A DNA stretch of 64,000 nt from Macrothele yani (taxonomy: Eukaryota; Arthropoda; Arachnida; Araneae; Macrothelidae), in assembly GCA_039090855.1 (NCBI GenBank), contig CM076999.1, positions 111,475,072-111,539,071 of the forward strand, in the 5' to 3' direction. Both the position numbers and the translations under genes were made by a program. Positions 10,251 to 20,073 of this stretch are shown piece by piece (the first letter of the stretch is position 1; each line of letters begins with the position of its first letter). Below the pieces are notes generated by a model. The model was given only the letters and a program-made list of their open reading frames with translations. It did no database searches and had not been told where the DNA came from.

Positions 10251-11236
10251 CACTGCTGGCCACCCAAAATGCGACACCAAGAAAGAAGCATCCGATTGGC
10301 CTGAAATTCTCAGCATGCGTCGCCCGCGAAAGGACATGCAAACGATTAGCATTGCAAAGCATATGCAAATCATGTGCGCCCGGCACGCCACCAAGAAGCA
10401 CTATAAGAAGGGTGCACAGAAGGCGGCGTGTAAGTAGTGGAAGTATGTTGTGCTGCCAGACCTATGAGTGAGAAGCTTCCTGATGCCTCGTCGCAGAATA
10501 CGGCAGTCATTCCAGCACGTTTCGGAGTTCGACAGGCGACGAATAGTGGCTTATCGCGACACCGGTTTATCGTACCGAGACATCGGCGCCCGTGTGGGAC
10601 GACATCCAGCCACAGTGAGGCGAGTATGGATTCGGTGGGTGCAGGAGGGACGGACGGACCGACCGACTGACGTGAGCGATTGCCGCAGCCACGGCACACC
10701 ACCAAACGAGAGGACCGGCATTTTGTTCGGCGGGCATTGATGGCTCGCACCGCCACATCAAGAACATTAGCGCAGGAATTAGGGTGCTTTGCGGAACAAC
10801 CTGAGTCAGCACGTACCGTTCAACGTCGTCTGCAGGAGCGGGGACTCGTCGCGCGTCGTGCAACAATTCTTCGCGGCCCACCTGTTCTCCCGATATATCG
10901 CCCATCGAACACGCCTGGTCTCTGATTGGCAACCGAGTGGCCCGGCAAGCACCACTCGCAGCTACGCCTGATTAACTGTGGCAACGTGTGGAAGCAGCCT
11001 GGACCGACATACCCCAAGCCCACATCCAAAGTCTCTTTCGTTCGATGCCGCAGCGCGTAGCAGCCATTATTGCCAGCCATGGGGCCACACAAACTATTGA
11101 TGTCTGCGTGTTCCGCAAGCCGCACGGGCCTGTAAGCTGAATCGTTTCATCTTTGTATCTGTTGTTATGTGTCCAGTAAATCTGGCTTTGCTATCTCGTG
11201 TCCTTCTTGGTGTTGCATTTTGGGTGGCCAGCAGTG
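10251..11236 (+). mobile_element. Tc1-like transposon, internally deleted
   Basis: Inverted ends: CACTGCTGGCCACCCAAAAT at 10251, and at 11236 its near-perfect reverse complement. It is GC-richer than its surroundings. Both flanks are (TA)n, fitting TA-targeted insertion. At about 1 kb it is shorter than a full 1.6-kb Tc1 element. Confidence 0.85.
10483..11140 (+). pseudogene. Tc1-like transposase lacking most of the DDE domain
   Basis: The frame starts MPRRRIRQSFQHVSEFDRRR and continues through a helix-turn-helix (LSYRDIGARVGRHPATVRRV) and a second DNA-binding part (TAREDRH-like, then RTVQRRLQERGLVARR). It then jumps to the C-terminal 'SPIEHAW'-like segment and reads QAHIQSLFRSMPQRVAAI to a stop. 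The catalytic region between is deleted, and frameshifts occur near 10690 and 10880. It could only have been moved in trans. Confidence 0.8.
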
Positions 11237-11428
11237 TGTATATATATATATATATAAGGGTCATTCAAATGAAAACGAGCCAAAAAACATTTGAGACAGA
11301 TATTGTGACTTACCTTAAAAATAGTCCCAACAGCTGTTAAAGCACATATCCCACTGTGACACTAAGCATTTGATTTCTCGTGTATAGAAGGCAGTGGTTT
11401 GCTGCCAGAATCAATTATGAACAGCGTC

Positions 11429-11636
11429 CTACACCTCTTCGTCAAAATGAAATCTGTGACAGCTCCCCAAAAATGTGAAACCCACAGGGGGACAAATCTG
11501 GGCTGTATGCCGGATGCTGAAGTGTTTCCAACCTGGATTTGGAAAGGTAATTCTGGACGATTTTTGCAGTGTAGGGACGGGTGGCGTTACGAAGAAGAAT
11601 GACTCCTTCAGTGAGCAGTCTGGGCTGCTTGGACAT
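11429..11636 (-). pseudogene. Mariner transposase C-terminal catalytic fragment
   Basis: The minus strand reads NATRPYTAKIVQNYL, then HPAYSPDLSPCGFHIFGEL, the mariner second- and third-Asp region. At the third catalytic site (normally D in 'CDFHLF') Gly is present, so the copy is dead. Confidence 0.8.
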
Positions 11637-11779
11637 TGTGCTTCTTGCTGATATTTGAGTGTGTCTGCATACCAGGCAGTGTTTCTGGTGGTGAGAAACT
11701 GGATCAAGAGGGCATCTTTGTAATAAAAAAAAAAGTCAACATGACCTTTCTTTACAATAATGGAACTTACATCTCAGTA

Positions 11780-12096
11780 TTATACAACTTGAATTATTTA
11801 TTCCATTTTTACTGGTGTAACAATTTACAAAAACACACAATGACTAAGTGTCAAGCTTTCACACTCCAAATGGGAGGCTTTCCGTTTGGAGCCAGTGAAC
11901 ACAAGAATGTCTTTGGGAAGGACAATAATTTGAAATCAGGATTTCAAATTATTGTCGTTCCCAAAGACATTTGTGTGTTCACTGGCCTTTAGAAAGCCTC
12001 CTGTTTGGAGTGTGAAAGCTTGGCACTTAGTCATTGTGTGTTTTTGTAAATTGTTACACCAGTAAAAACGGAATAAATAATTCAAGTTGTATAATG
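11780..12096. repeat. Foldback, about 155-bp arms
   Basis: The left arm (about 11780-11933) and right arm (about 11941-12096) are inverted copies with a tiny spacer at AAATCAGGATTT. Arm landmarks include 'gtgtaacaatttacaaa' and 'tgtgaaagctt', each present in both orientations. No coding content assigned. Confidence 0.85.
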
Positions 12097-12264
12097 ATCT
12101 TTCTTCTTGCATTTGTCTGCATTCCTTTTGACTTCTGTGGTGGTGGAGACAATGTGTGCTTCCATTGGCTGCTTTGTCTTTTGCTTTCAGGTTGATAATG
12201 CAAGCACCATGTTTTATTTTCTGCAATGATTCTGTTGACAAAATGATGACTTTCCTCACGATAC

Positions 12265-12635
12265 CACAGTAAATATCACAACTTTTTGCTGTAGTGATAC
12301 ACCAAGTGCTACATGTGCTTTCACCAAGGGTCACTCATTACAAAATAACACATTTTAAATAAAGTGTGACCCAAGTTTTTTTTTTTTTGGAGGTTTCCAC
12401 CCCTTTACTCAAACAACTATGCTTTTTATCAGTTTGTATACTGTACACCTTTTATATACGAACTGATAAAAAGCATAGAGTTGTTTGAGTAAAGGGGTGA
12501 AACCTCAAAAAAAAAAAAAAAAAAAAAAATTGGGTCACACTTTATTTAAAATGTGTTATTTTGTAATGAGTGACCCTTGGTGAAAGCACATGTAGCACTT
12601 GGTGTTTCACTGCAGCAAAAAGTTGTGATATTAAC
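12265..12635. repeat. Second foldback, about 170-bp arms
   Basis: Inverted arms centre on about 12452. Both contain 'gggtcactcattacaaa' with an adjoining poly(T)/poly(A) tract and 'ctttactcaaacaac'. It is adjacent to the preceding foldback but not similar to it. Confidence 0.85.
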
Positions 12636-12783
12636 TATTTGCAAAGTGTGTTTTATGAGAGAATATAACTCTTAGGATTACATGGTTCGTACGCTCCTTG
12701 AAAACCTTGAAAAGTCCTTGAATAACAAAAGTTCATTTTCAAGTCCTTGAAAGTACTTGAAAAATTCTAAGGCTTTGTAAATA

Positions 12784-14290
12784 CACTGCTGGACAATTGC
12801 TAAGGACGGATCATAAACGGCTATATAGCGCATAAAAAAGTAAGTGTGGTTGGATGCCAAGTGAAATAAAATAATGTCAGAATGCCAGGACATTACAAGA
12901 AAGACAATTTATTGTGCTCTGAAATCCAGAAGGCTTTGGAATGTGTTCAAGGGACAAACAGGCCATTTTGTGCAGAATATGTAAACGTGACAAAAACGCA
13001 GTTACCGTCCGCAGGCGTTCCGGCGTAAGATGTCAATACGGGATATGGCCACCATGGAGGGCGATGCAAGATACCACACGTCGTGTCATGCTTTGCACAA
13101 CATTATCAAGCAGCTGTTGGGGTAATTTATCCCATTCCTCTGTCAGTGCACGGATGAGGGTGTCCTTGTTTATTGGAGGGCATTGGCGACCAGCAAGACT
13201 CCTCCCCAAAGCATCCCACACATTTTCAATGGGATTCAGATCTGGAGAACGTGCTGGCCATATGAGGCGTTGAATATCCTCGCTCTCAAGACACTCCTGG
13301 ACAGCGACTGTTCGATGACATGTTGCGTTGTCGTCCATGAAAATGAATCTATCACTGACAGCACCACGGAACATGCGAACATGAGGTAGCAGAACATCAT
13401 TAATGTATCATTGGCCAGTCATAGTCCCAGTTGGAAGCACATGGAGGGACGTACGGCCATTGATCATGATGCCAGCCCATACCATGACACTACATGTTGG
13501 ATATCGGTCCCTTTCCTGTATGTTTGCTGGACAATATGCAGTACCACTATCACGCCAGATCAGTTGTCGTCGACAATCAGACGATAGACTGTATCTACTC
13601 TCATTTGAGAAGAGGACAGCAGACCAGTCGTTATCAGTCCAATTGCGATGTTGATGGCACCATTGCAAACGGGCGGTACGGTGACGTCTGGACAATGGGA
13701 TGCACACAACAGGATGGCGGGCGTATAGTCCTCCTTCATGCAAACGTCTGACGACAGTTTTTCGGGAGATCCGCTTGCCAGTAGCAGCCATAAATTGATT
13801 TGCTACCTCACTAGCTGTGCTGCGCCGGTGTCTTTTTGTTGATAGCACTATGTACCGATCTTCTGCAGGTGTCGTACTGCGAACACGACCTCCCCCGTGA
13901 CGTTTGCTACACTCTCCATTTGTTTGAAATAATTTCCAGAGCATTGAAACAACACTGTGGCTGACGTCGAACTCCCTGGCAACATCTGTTATTTTTCGCC
14001 CTTCTTCAATCTTGCCAATAATACGGCCACGCGTAAAATCATCTAGGTGATGTCGGGAAGACATACTGAAAATTGCAAGTTCGTCAATTGATTCTTTCCC
14101 TTTCAGCTTTGTACTTGAAAAAAATGTTTTGTTTGTTAAGTAATGATATGAAAGAGCATGTGTAAAATAATTGTTTGTGCTAAAAAGTTGTATAGGAGAT
14201 TTCTGTGCAGTAAAAACACTGAGCTGATCAAATAGTGCAGAACTTGTGTTCAACCCAGGGGAGTGTGTGGACAGCTGGTGCCTTGGCTAT
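12784..14290 (-). mobile_element. Tc1-like transposon, one terminus seen
   Basis: The left terminus TACACTGCTGGACAATTGC at 12784 is typical of Tc1 ends. The matching right terminus was not found, so the 3' limit is approximate. It contains the nearly complete minus-strand transposase at 13033-14064. Confidence 0.65.
13033..14064 (-). pseudogene. Tc1-like transposase, nearly complete, inactivated
   Basis: Start at MSSRHHLDDFTRGRIIGKIE (14064), then a helix-turn-helix (ITDVAREFDVSHSVVSMLW), the GRVRSTT linker, a second HTH (TGKRISRKTVVRRLHEGGL) and the DDE domain. The first acidic residue is lost (VLFSNES where the family has VLFSDES). The second is in FMDDNATCHR and the third in DLNPIENVW, which fits DD34E. 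A single in-frame TGA occurs after TGTMTGQ near 13408. About 340 codons is the usual Tc1 length. Two lesions make it non-functional. Confidence 0.9.
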
Positions 14291-14829
14291 GATATCACTA
14301 CAGAGTAAAGCATTGGCCATGTGAATAAAAGAAGGGGAATGATGTATTCACAAATTGTGATAGGCTTCTGTTTACTGGGGTTGGGAACGCATTCTTGCCG
14401 GAGGGTGGAACTTCCAGGAATTGCTTGTGCTTCATGCGTGGACCCTTTCTTCTCCTCACTGCATGAAAAATATGCATCAATGCATCAAAGTCATGCATCA
14501 AAAATAAAAGGTTAAAACAAACAATAAGTGTTATACCAGCAAATGAATACGAAAATAGTGTACCCTTTCAAAATATTTCGCAAGATAAAATGATTTTGAA
14601 AAATACCAAAACAGAGGAGCAATTCAAAGTTAATAAAATAAACGAACTGCGGGTAAGGGGAAGGGGTAACGGCAGGTCATTGAAGGTGTGCCAGCCCCAG
14701 CTAAGATTAATAGTCTGAACTTACTGAAACACCTACCTACTGACTGACGGACAGTACACACATATGAAATTCGGGTTTAAAAAGTCCTTGAATTTATTTT
14801 GCTTGGAAGAGTACGAACCATGGATTGTA

Positions 14830-15225
14830 ATTTCAAACATTTAATAACTGCAGTAAATGTTCCAAGGATGCACTCATGTGAGTGTCTTCCTGCACAGATT
14901 GTAAGTTGTGTGGCGCCCACTATGTCGAAATTTTCTGGTATTGCAGACGATTCCGGGCAATGTGCACACTCCCTACACTGATTCCAATTTCGTCGACAAG
15001 TGCTTCCACCGTAACTTATCTGTCTTCCCGAATGAAACTATCTACTTCAGCAACAGAAACATTGGTGATCACACTGTGTGCTTGCCCTGGCCTCAAATCA
15101 TCCGTCAACAATAACCCCGCCTCTCGGAACGGCTTACTCCAGTCTGTAACACGTGATGAAGAGATGCAGTTTTCGTACACGTTTCTCATGCAGTGATGAA
15201 TTTTTATACTCCCAATGTTTTCCAT
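14830..15225 (-). pseudogene. Mariner (outer copy) transposase N-terminal fragment
   Basis: From MENIGSIKIHHC (15225) the minus strand runs through DDLRPGQAHSV (the mariner 'RPGRP' linker) to SVAEVDSFIREDR, followed past a stop by VTVEALVDEIGISVGSVH, the second HTH. It is cut at about 14826 by the hAT-like element. Confidence 0.75.
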
Positions 15226-15450
15226 GGTTAAAAACCAGGATAACCACTCTGTTCAATGTTCGTTGCTTCAATCATGACTGGTTGGGCCGTACACACAAGG
15301 GGTTGCTGATAAGTTCTCGGCTTCACTAAGAAGGAAATGTGCTAGATCTAAGAAACTTACAGACTATTCCACATATTCACCCCAAAATTCAACACACTTG
15401 GCGCAGCATTTCTGGAGTTTCTGTATCCTTTCCAAAAAAAAGAAAAAATT

Positions 15451-15666
15451 GCCGCTTCGATGGTGCAGTGGTCTAAGCGATGGCTTCTGGTCATTCGGCC
15501 GCAAGGGGTCCGGGTTCGAATTTCGGCGAGGCATGGATGTTGTGTTTGTCTTATGACACTGTCTCTTTCCCTTCCCTGGAACCAGCGACCCTAAATTAGG
15601 GACGGGTGACTGCTGATAGCTTATTGAGTTGCTCACGGTGGTCGTTAAACCTCCAATAAAAAAAAA
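15451..15666 (+). mobile_element. tRNA-Leu-like SINE
   Basis: The A-box region GATGGTGCAGTGGTCTAAGC and B box GGTTCGAATTTCG form a tRNA-Leu-like head. A shared body follows ('gcatggatgttgtgtttgtc', 'cttccctggaacca', 'cacggtggtcgttaaac') and an A-rich end. Other copies are at 37980-38197 and 62059-62277, all in the same orientation. It separates the mariner C-terminal codons (minus strand, near 15375-15425) from the rest. Confidence 0.85.
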
Positions 15667-15714
15667 TATGAAGTCTGATTACTCAAATACCACTCTGCTG
15701 CTGCTATAACCTTT

Positions 15715-16652
15715 GAATCATTCGAAAATTGCTTCCCATTCAAACTTTCTATAAGGTTTAGAAACAGGAAATAGTCCGATGGAGCAAGATCTGGTGAGTA
15801 GGGTGGATGGTCTATGCACTAACCCCAGATCCCTCAGAACATCCATTGTCTTGTCAGTCTTGAAAGCCAACGCATTGTCCTGCAAAAAGAGAGCACCTTT
15901 CCACAGTTCCCTCGCCTTTTTTCCCTTCAATGCCTCCTTTAATCGACACAGCAATTTGGAATAGTATTCAGCATTCATTGTTTGGCCCTTTGGGAGATAG
16001 TCAGTCAGTAAAACGCCTTCAAAAAAAAAAAAAAAAAAAAAAAACAACCGTTGCCGTGACCTTTCCTGCAGACCTTTGAGGCTTGAATTTCTTTGGCCAT
16101 AGAGAATCCAAGTGCCACCACTGCAGGGACTGTTGTTTCATCTCTGGATCGTAGTGATGTAACCACATTTCATCAACAGTTTCAAGTCACTGCAAAAAGT
16201 TATCACCAGATCGCTCAAAATGCTGCAAAACCGATTTGGAATGTCCACTCATCGGCGTTAAAGTACTTGGGCACCCACTTCGCTGACATCTTCTGAATAT
16301 CAAAGTGCTCATGAATCATGAACCCAACACGTTCCCTGGACATCTCCAGTGTCTCAGCTATTATTTTAGCCGAGATTTGCCGATCCGACAAAATCAAGTC
16401 ATGAACACCAGCAACAATTTCAGGTGTTGTTACTGTTGAAGGCCTCCCAGATCTTGCTGCAACTTCAGTCTCAAAGTCTCCACGCTGAAAGTTGGCACAC
16501 CGTTTCTTTGCAGTGGAATATGAAGGGCACTTGTCACTTAATGTTTGCATCATACACTCATAGATTTCCTTTGCAGTTTTCTCTTGCAGGAACAGAAATT
16601 TCATGACAGCCCGGAGTTCCACATTCGAAACTTCAACACTTTGCAGTGACAC
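15715..16652 (-). pseudogene. Mariner (inner copy) transposase
   Basis: From MSLQSVEVSNVELRAVMKFL (16652) the minus strand reads HTH1 (KTAKEIYECM), the linker ARSGRPSTVTT, HTH2 (SAKIIAETLEMSRERVGFMI) and KWVPKYFNADE. The catalytic part at 15718-16047 follows in another frame with LPKGQTMNAEYYSKLL and LFLQDNALAF (second Asp). A poly(A) run at 16021-16044 marks one break. The C-terminal 'FWGEYVE' continues past the SINE. It is inactive. Confidence 0.85.
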
Positions 16653-17163
16653 GATTCAATTCAGGAGGTCAAACATCTGCAAAAAAAAAAAAAAAAAAAA
16701 AAGCTATTAGTCTGAAAGTTGGCTCTTTATAAAACAAAAGAACGCTCTTCGAGCTGCAGTGACAAAATAATGCTAATTACAGGAAGTGGGTTAGGCCTAG
16801 AACTTTTCAGCATTCCCTTGTGCACGAGGTCCTGTACAAAGGCCAAGTGCTTCCATCGTCGTGTGATCGTAGCACCACATTTCACTGCGTCGTAACGCTA
16901 CAGTGGTGCTACCTACATTTTGTGTGGAAGTTGCTGCTTCTTCAGTTTGCCATGTCCATTGGCTTGCTTTCATTTAAATGACCCTTGTAGTTGTTTTATG
17001 TAAAATTTGAGCCTTTGTTGAAATTCAAAAATATGAAATAATCATCACAGATTTGAGTTTTTTTTTTTTTTTTGTAGTTCTCATTTCTACATTCTTACAT
17101 ACTATTCATGGTGAATATTATTGTATTATGTTTGCATTTATTAACTGCTCTTAAATATTTTAG

Positions 17164-17263
17164 CCATCAGTTGGTGAATCTCCTAACAAAATCCCAGGGC
17201 AAAGACCTGAGCGTGCACAAACATCACCACTTCCATGTGGCGTTAATGCACAAGCTCAATCAG
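17164..17263 (+). CDS. Pkc98E: Novel PKC hinge exon (partial gene)
   Basis: The frame PSVGESPNKIPGQRPERA, then QTSPLPCGVNAQAQS, joins in phase with the C1B exon (phase 0) after KLPPGKQ. The acceptor is TTTTAG before 17164 and the donor GTATGT at 17264. Composition is Ser/Pro/Gln-rich, as in the variable V3 hinge between the C1 pair and the kinase domain of novel PKCs, a region that is poorly conserved. The exon ends in phase 1, which does not match the phase-0 start of the next exon recognised, so another exon may lie between 17264 and 27125. Confidence rests on splice sites, phase and context rather than on homology. Confidence 0.7.
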
Positions 17264-17905
17264 GTATGTTTTATTTTTTTGACTGTATGTTAAAGTGAAA
17301 CTTCTCTTTAATTTGAAATTCAGTGTTTTTAGTTTTCTCGTTAAATTCCTCCACCAGGTGAAGCTGTATTGTATGCTACTACTACTCATAGTGGCATGCA
17401 ATAAAAGTTACATGTAGGTATGCAAAAAAAAAAAAAAAAAAAAAAGAACTTTTTAACTTCGCAAAGTGAAAGTAGTGAGTGAGATATGTTTCTTTGAGTG
17501 AATTCTGGCTCTCTTCAGGAAACTCGATGCTTTTTTTTTATCATAATCTTTCAGACCATTAGCTTTCCATATAGGATTTTTATAGAGTATGTTTATGAAT
17601 TGGGAATTACTGGGTGGGGGGGGCGGACTGAACCCTCTCAGGTGGAGTGGGGCTACAGAATATGGAATGTTGAACACTTTAAGATAAGTGCAAGGAAATG
17701 AACAGTATATAAATTTTGACTATTTTTTGAATTTTAAATTTTTTTCTTTAGAAAATTGTAAACAGCTTCACATAATTTCATTACAAAATAAGCATAGCCG
17801 ACAAAATAGCTTTTGGAGTTTTGAAACGCCACAAATCCTATCTGTTTGGTAAGTAGAAGTGTTGAAATACGCAATAAGTTTGTAAGTTTTTACCTGCATA
17901 TTTAA
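17264..17905. other. Intron sequence, nothing recognised
   Basis: AT-rich intron with a poly(A) run near 17425-17445. The frames seen have no family resemblance. Confidence 0.5.
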
Positions 17906-18112
17906 TGATGATGTTAAGCTACCACGTTTGAGATTGGTCTTTCGTTGCTTAACGATGGTGTTAAGCTACTCAGGTTTGAGGTTGGTCTTTGGTCGCTTAA
18001 CGATGATGCTAAGCTACTCAGATTAGAGGTTGGTCTTTCGTTGCTTAACAATGATGTTAAGGTACTCAGGTTTGAGGTTGGTTTTTCGTTGCCTAACAAT
18101 GATGTTAAGTTG
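17906..18112. repeat. 47-48-bp tandem repeat, four to five copies
   Basis: 'TTAAGCTACTCAGGTTTGAG' or close variants recur at 17914, 17961, 18009 and 18057, with a final partial copy at 18105 (intervals 47, 48, 48, 48). Because the unit is mostly a multiple of three, both strands show incidental repeated-peptide frames. Confidence 0.9.
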
Positions 18113-18261
18113 TCTTGCATTGCTTACACATTCAGATTTTTCTGTAAAACTTAGGGATTCGGAAGATTTATTTATTTTGCATCATCCATTTCCTTATTTT
18201 ACTTTTGGAGTTTGATTAAATTATCTTGAAGCATTACGAAGCTTCAAAGAGCCAAGGAATA

Positions 18262-19424
18262 TACCGTAATTTTCGTCGTATTATCCACACTGGCGTATAA
18301 TCCGCAGATTGCGAAATTCACATAAAACAAAAATGTTTCCTTCATATAATCCACAGACTGTGACATTCAAGAAAAAAATCGCTGTATAATCCGCACATCC
18401 CAGATGTTGAACCGGAAGTGGAATTTCTGATAGAAAAGTCGGTCACATAATGACCTAGGAGTCCAAAGAACTAAGGGAAAAAAAAAAAAAAAAACGATTT
18501 CATTAAATGAAGAAATTCATTTTTAAAGGTTACTTTTTCATATTTTTATCTTTGAACAAAAAGCATGACATCCATAGATCACGCCGATGCAGCTCTAGAG
18601 TATTTCATTACACCTTGCCAATGACAGAAATCTGGTACAGAACAGGTCATAAAAATACCGTATGTACTCACGTATAAGTCGAAAGTTTTTGGAGGAATCC
18701 TGCTTACAGAGTTGGGGGATCGACTTATATGTGGGCCAATAATAAACTTCCGTAAATTCTCCCGCGGAATTTACCGACAGATTTGTTTGCGTTTTAGACG
18801 GCGGCACAGCGGTTTTCCGCACATTGCGCGATTGTTTTCTGACCTTCTCAAAACTATGTGCAGGGACACGATCATATCCTCAATTGTGTCCACCACTTAA
18901 GTTTAAATTCGGCAGTGTAACTGAAATGTTTCCTTTTCAAAGACATGAATAGCAACGAAGGAAAATAGCAGCAACGACGTTGGTCAGAACGGCGAAAGAC
19001 GAACTGAACACAAGGCAGTACACATGAAATCCGAAAGGAGGGATGCTTAGGTTCGTGCAGCAAGCGCAGTGCGTACGTTCATTGGCTGGTTTACAAAAAC
19101 AGAGACGTCACAAGTCAGAGTTCTCCTTCTCAGTTATTCAAAATGACCCCCTGCCGTTGCTCCCCTAAACTTGCTCGATCTTTCATTACGACATTCCTCC
19201 CCCCTTCCCCGCTCTGTACAAACTCCTGAACTGAAGAAGAATTTTCCGAGGGAGTTCCTTTTCCAATTATACTCCCTCCCCTGCACAATTACGCTGCAGA
19301 TTTGTTTAAAAATCGAGGAACCATAAAAACTTTTTTTTTTTTAAATTGGCGTAGTATCCGCAGAACCTATATTTTAAACATTTTTAGAAGATAATCCATG
19401 GATTATAAGATGAAAATTATGGTA
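18262..19424 (-). mobile_element. Pogo-like DNA transposon with transposase remnant
   Basis: Inverted ends TACCGTAATTTTCGTCG at 18262 and, reverse-complemented, TACCATAATTTTCATC at 19424, both with flanking TA. Subterminal 'taatccgcag' or 'tatccgcag' motifs occur at both sides. A related second terminus ('accgtatgtactcacgtataag') lies inside at 18658, suggesting a nested or rearranged copy. Confidence 0.7.
18750..18947 (-). pseudogene. Pogo-like transposase N-terminal remnant
   Basis: The minus strand from 18947 reads MSLKRKHFSYTAEFKLK, the opening typical of pogo/Tigger-type (psq HTH) transposases. Later codons on this strand ('CAENRCAAV') could correspond to the 'NRAAGRKFGV'-like segment of that family but are frame-broken. 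No DDE domain remains. Confidence 0.6.
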
Positions 19425-19539
19425 CATCACTGCATGCAAACTGTCAGGAATGATGTGACAACAGTGTACTACCAGTCGGCGATAAAAGCTGGGGCGTGAC
19501 TGGGAAGAAATTTATTTTGTAGGTGTTGAAGTGTGAACC

Positions 19540-19780
19540 CTCCTTTTTTGTTGTTATGAGGACTTGTAGTACATCTAAAAGAACTCATCTGAATGACTTT
19601 ACCCAAGGTCGAATTATTGGTAAACTGGAAGAAGGGCGGACAATGAGAGACATAGTGAAGGAGTTCGGAATTGCCCAGAGCGTAGTATCAAGGATCTGGA
19701 AATAATATTCTGAACATGGAATAGCTACCAAAAGGTTCAGTAGTGGTCGACCATGCAAAACTACTCCATCACAAGATTGA
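19540..19780 (+). pseudogene. Tc1-like transposase N-terminal fragment
   Basis: The plus strand encodes HLNDFTQGRIIGKLEEGR, then IVKEFGIAQSVVSRIWK, a stop, and RFSSGRPCKTTPSQD. It is the same HTH and linker arrangement as the Tc1 copy at 13033-14064. The catalytic domain is absent. Confidence 0.8.
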
Positions 19781-20073
19781 GTTGAGTGATGTTGATCTTT
19801 AGTTCTTTTCTCAGTTATTTCAACACATTTCTGCATTAATTTTGGTTGACTGACACGACTTTTTTTATGCAGCTTGTGTGCTAAGTGTTTTTCACAACTT
19901 CACAACTGTCCTTTCTTGAAAAATCCACTGGTATCTTGTTTTTTCACAACTGTCCTTTCGTCTAAGTGCTTTTCTCAACTTTCACTTCTTGAAAAATCCA
20001 CTGGTATCTTGCAACACGAACAAAGCACTAGATTTTGTTTACATGAAACGTTCCGTTGCTGTACTGCTTGCAC

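Larger units (their letters stand above)
12679..14822. mobile_element. hAT-like nonautonomous element carrying a Tc1 copy
   Basis: Ends are inverted: CATGGTTCGTACGCTCC at the left and, reverse-complemented, CATGGTTCGTACTCTTCC at the right, with subterminal 'aagtccttgaa' repeats at both sides. This design fits hAT elements. It splits the outer mariner transposase at 14822. The 8-bp flanks do not match perfectly, so superfamily assignment is tentative. Confidence 0.5.
15293..16822 (-). mobile_element. Mariner (inner copy) with SINE insertion
   Basis: Left end ACACAAGGGGTTGCTGATAA, then GTTCTCGGC; the right end reverse-complements to GCACAAGGGAATGCTGAAAA, then GTTCTAGGCC. The transposase is on the minus strand. 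A Leu-type SINE is inserted at 15451-15666. Confidence 0.75.
11256..16987 (-). mobile_element. Mariner (outer copy) split by later insertions
   Basis: Inverted ends: AAGGGTCATTCAAATGAAA at 11256, and at 16987 a sequence that reverse-complements to CAAGGGTCATTTAAATGAAA. Minus-strand transposase pieces lie at 14830-15225 (N-terminal) and 11429-11636 (C-terminal). Between and around them sit two foldbacks, a hAT-like element with a Tc1 copy, and a second mariner with a SINE. Without these the element would be near the usual 1.3 kb. Confidence 0.65.
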
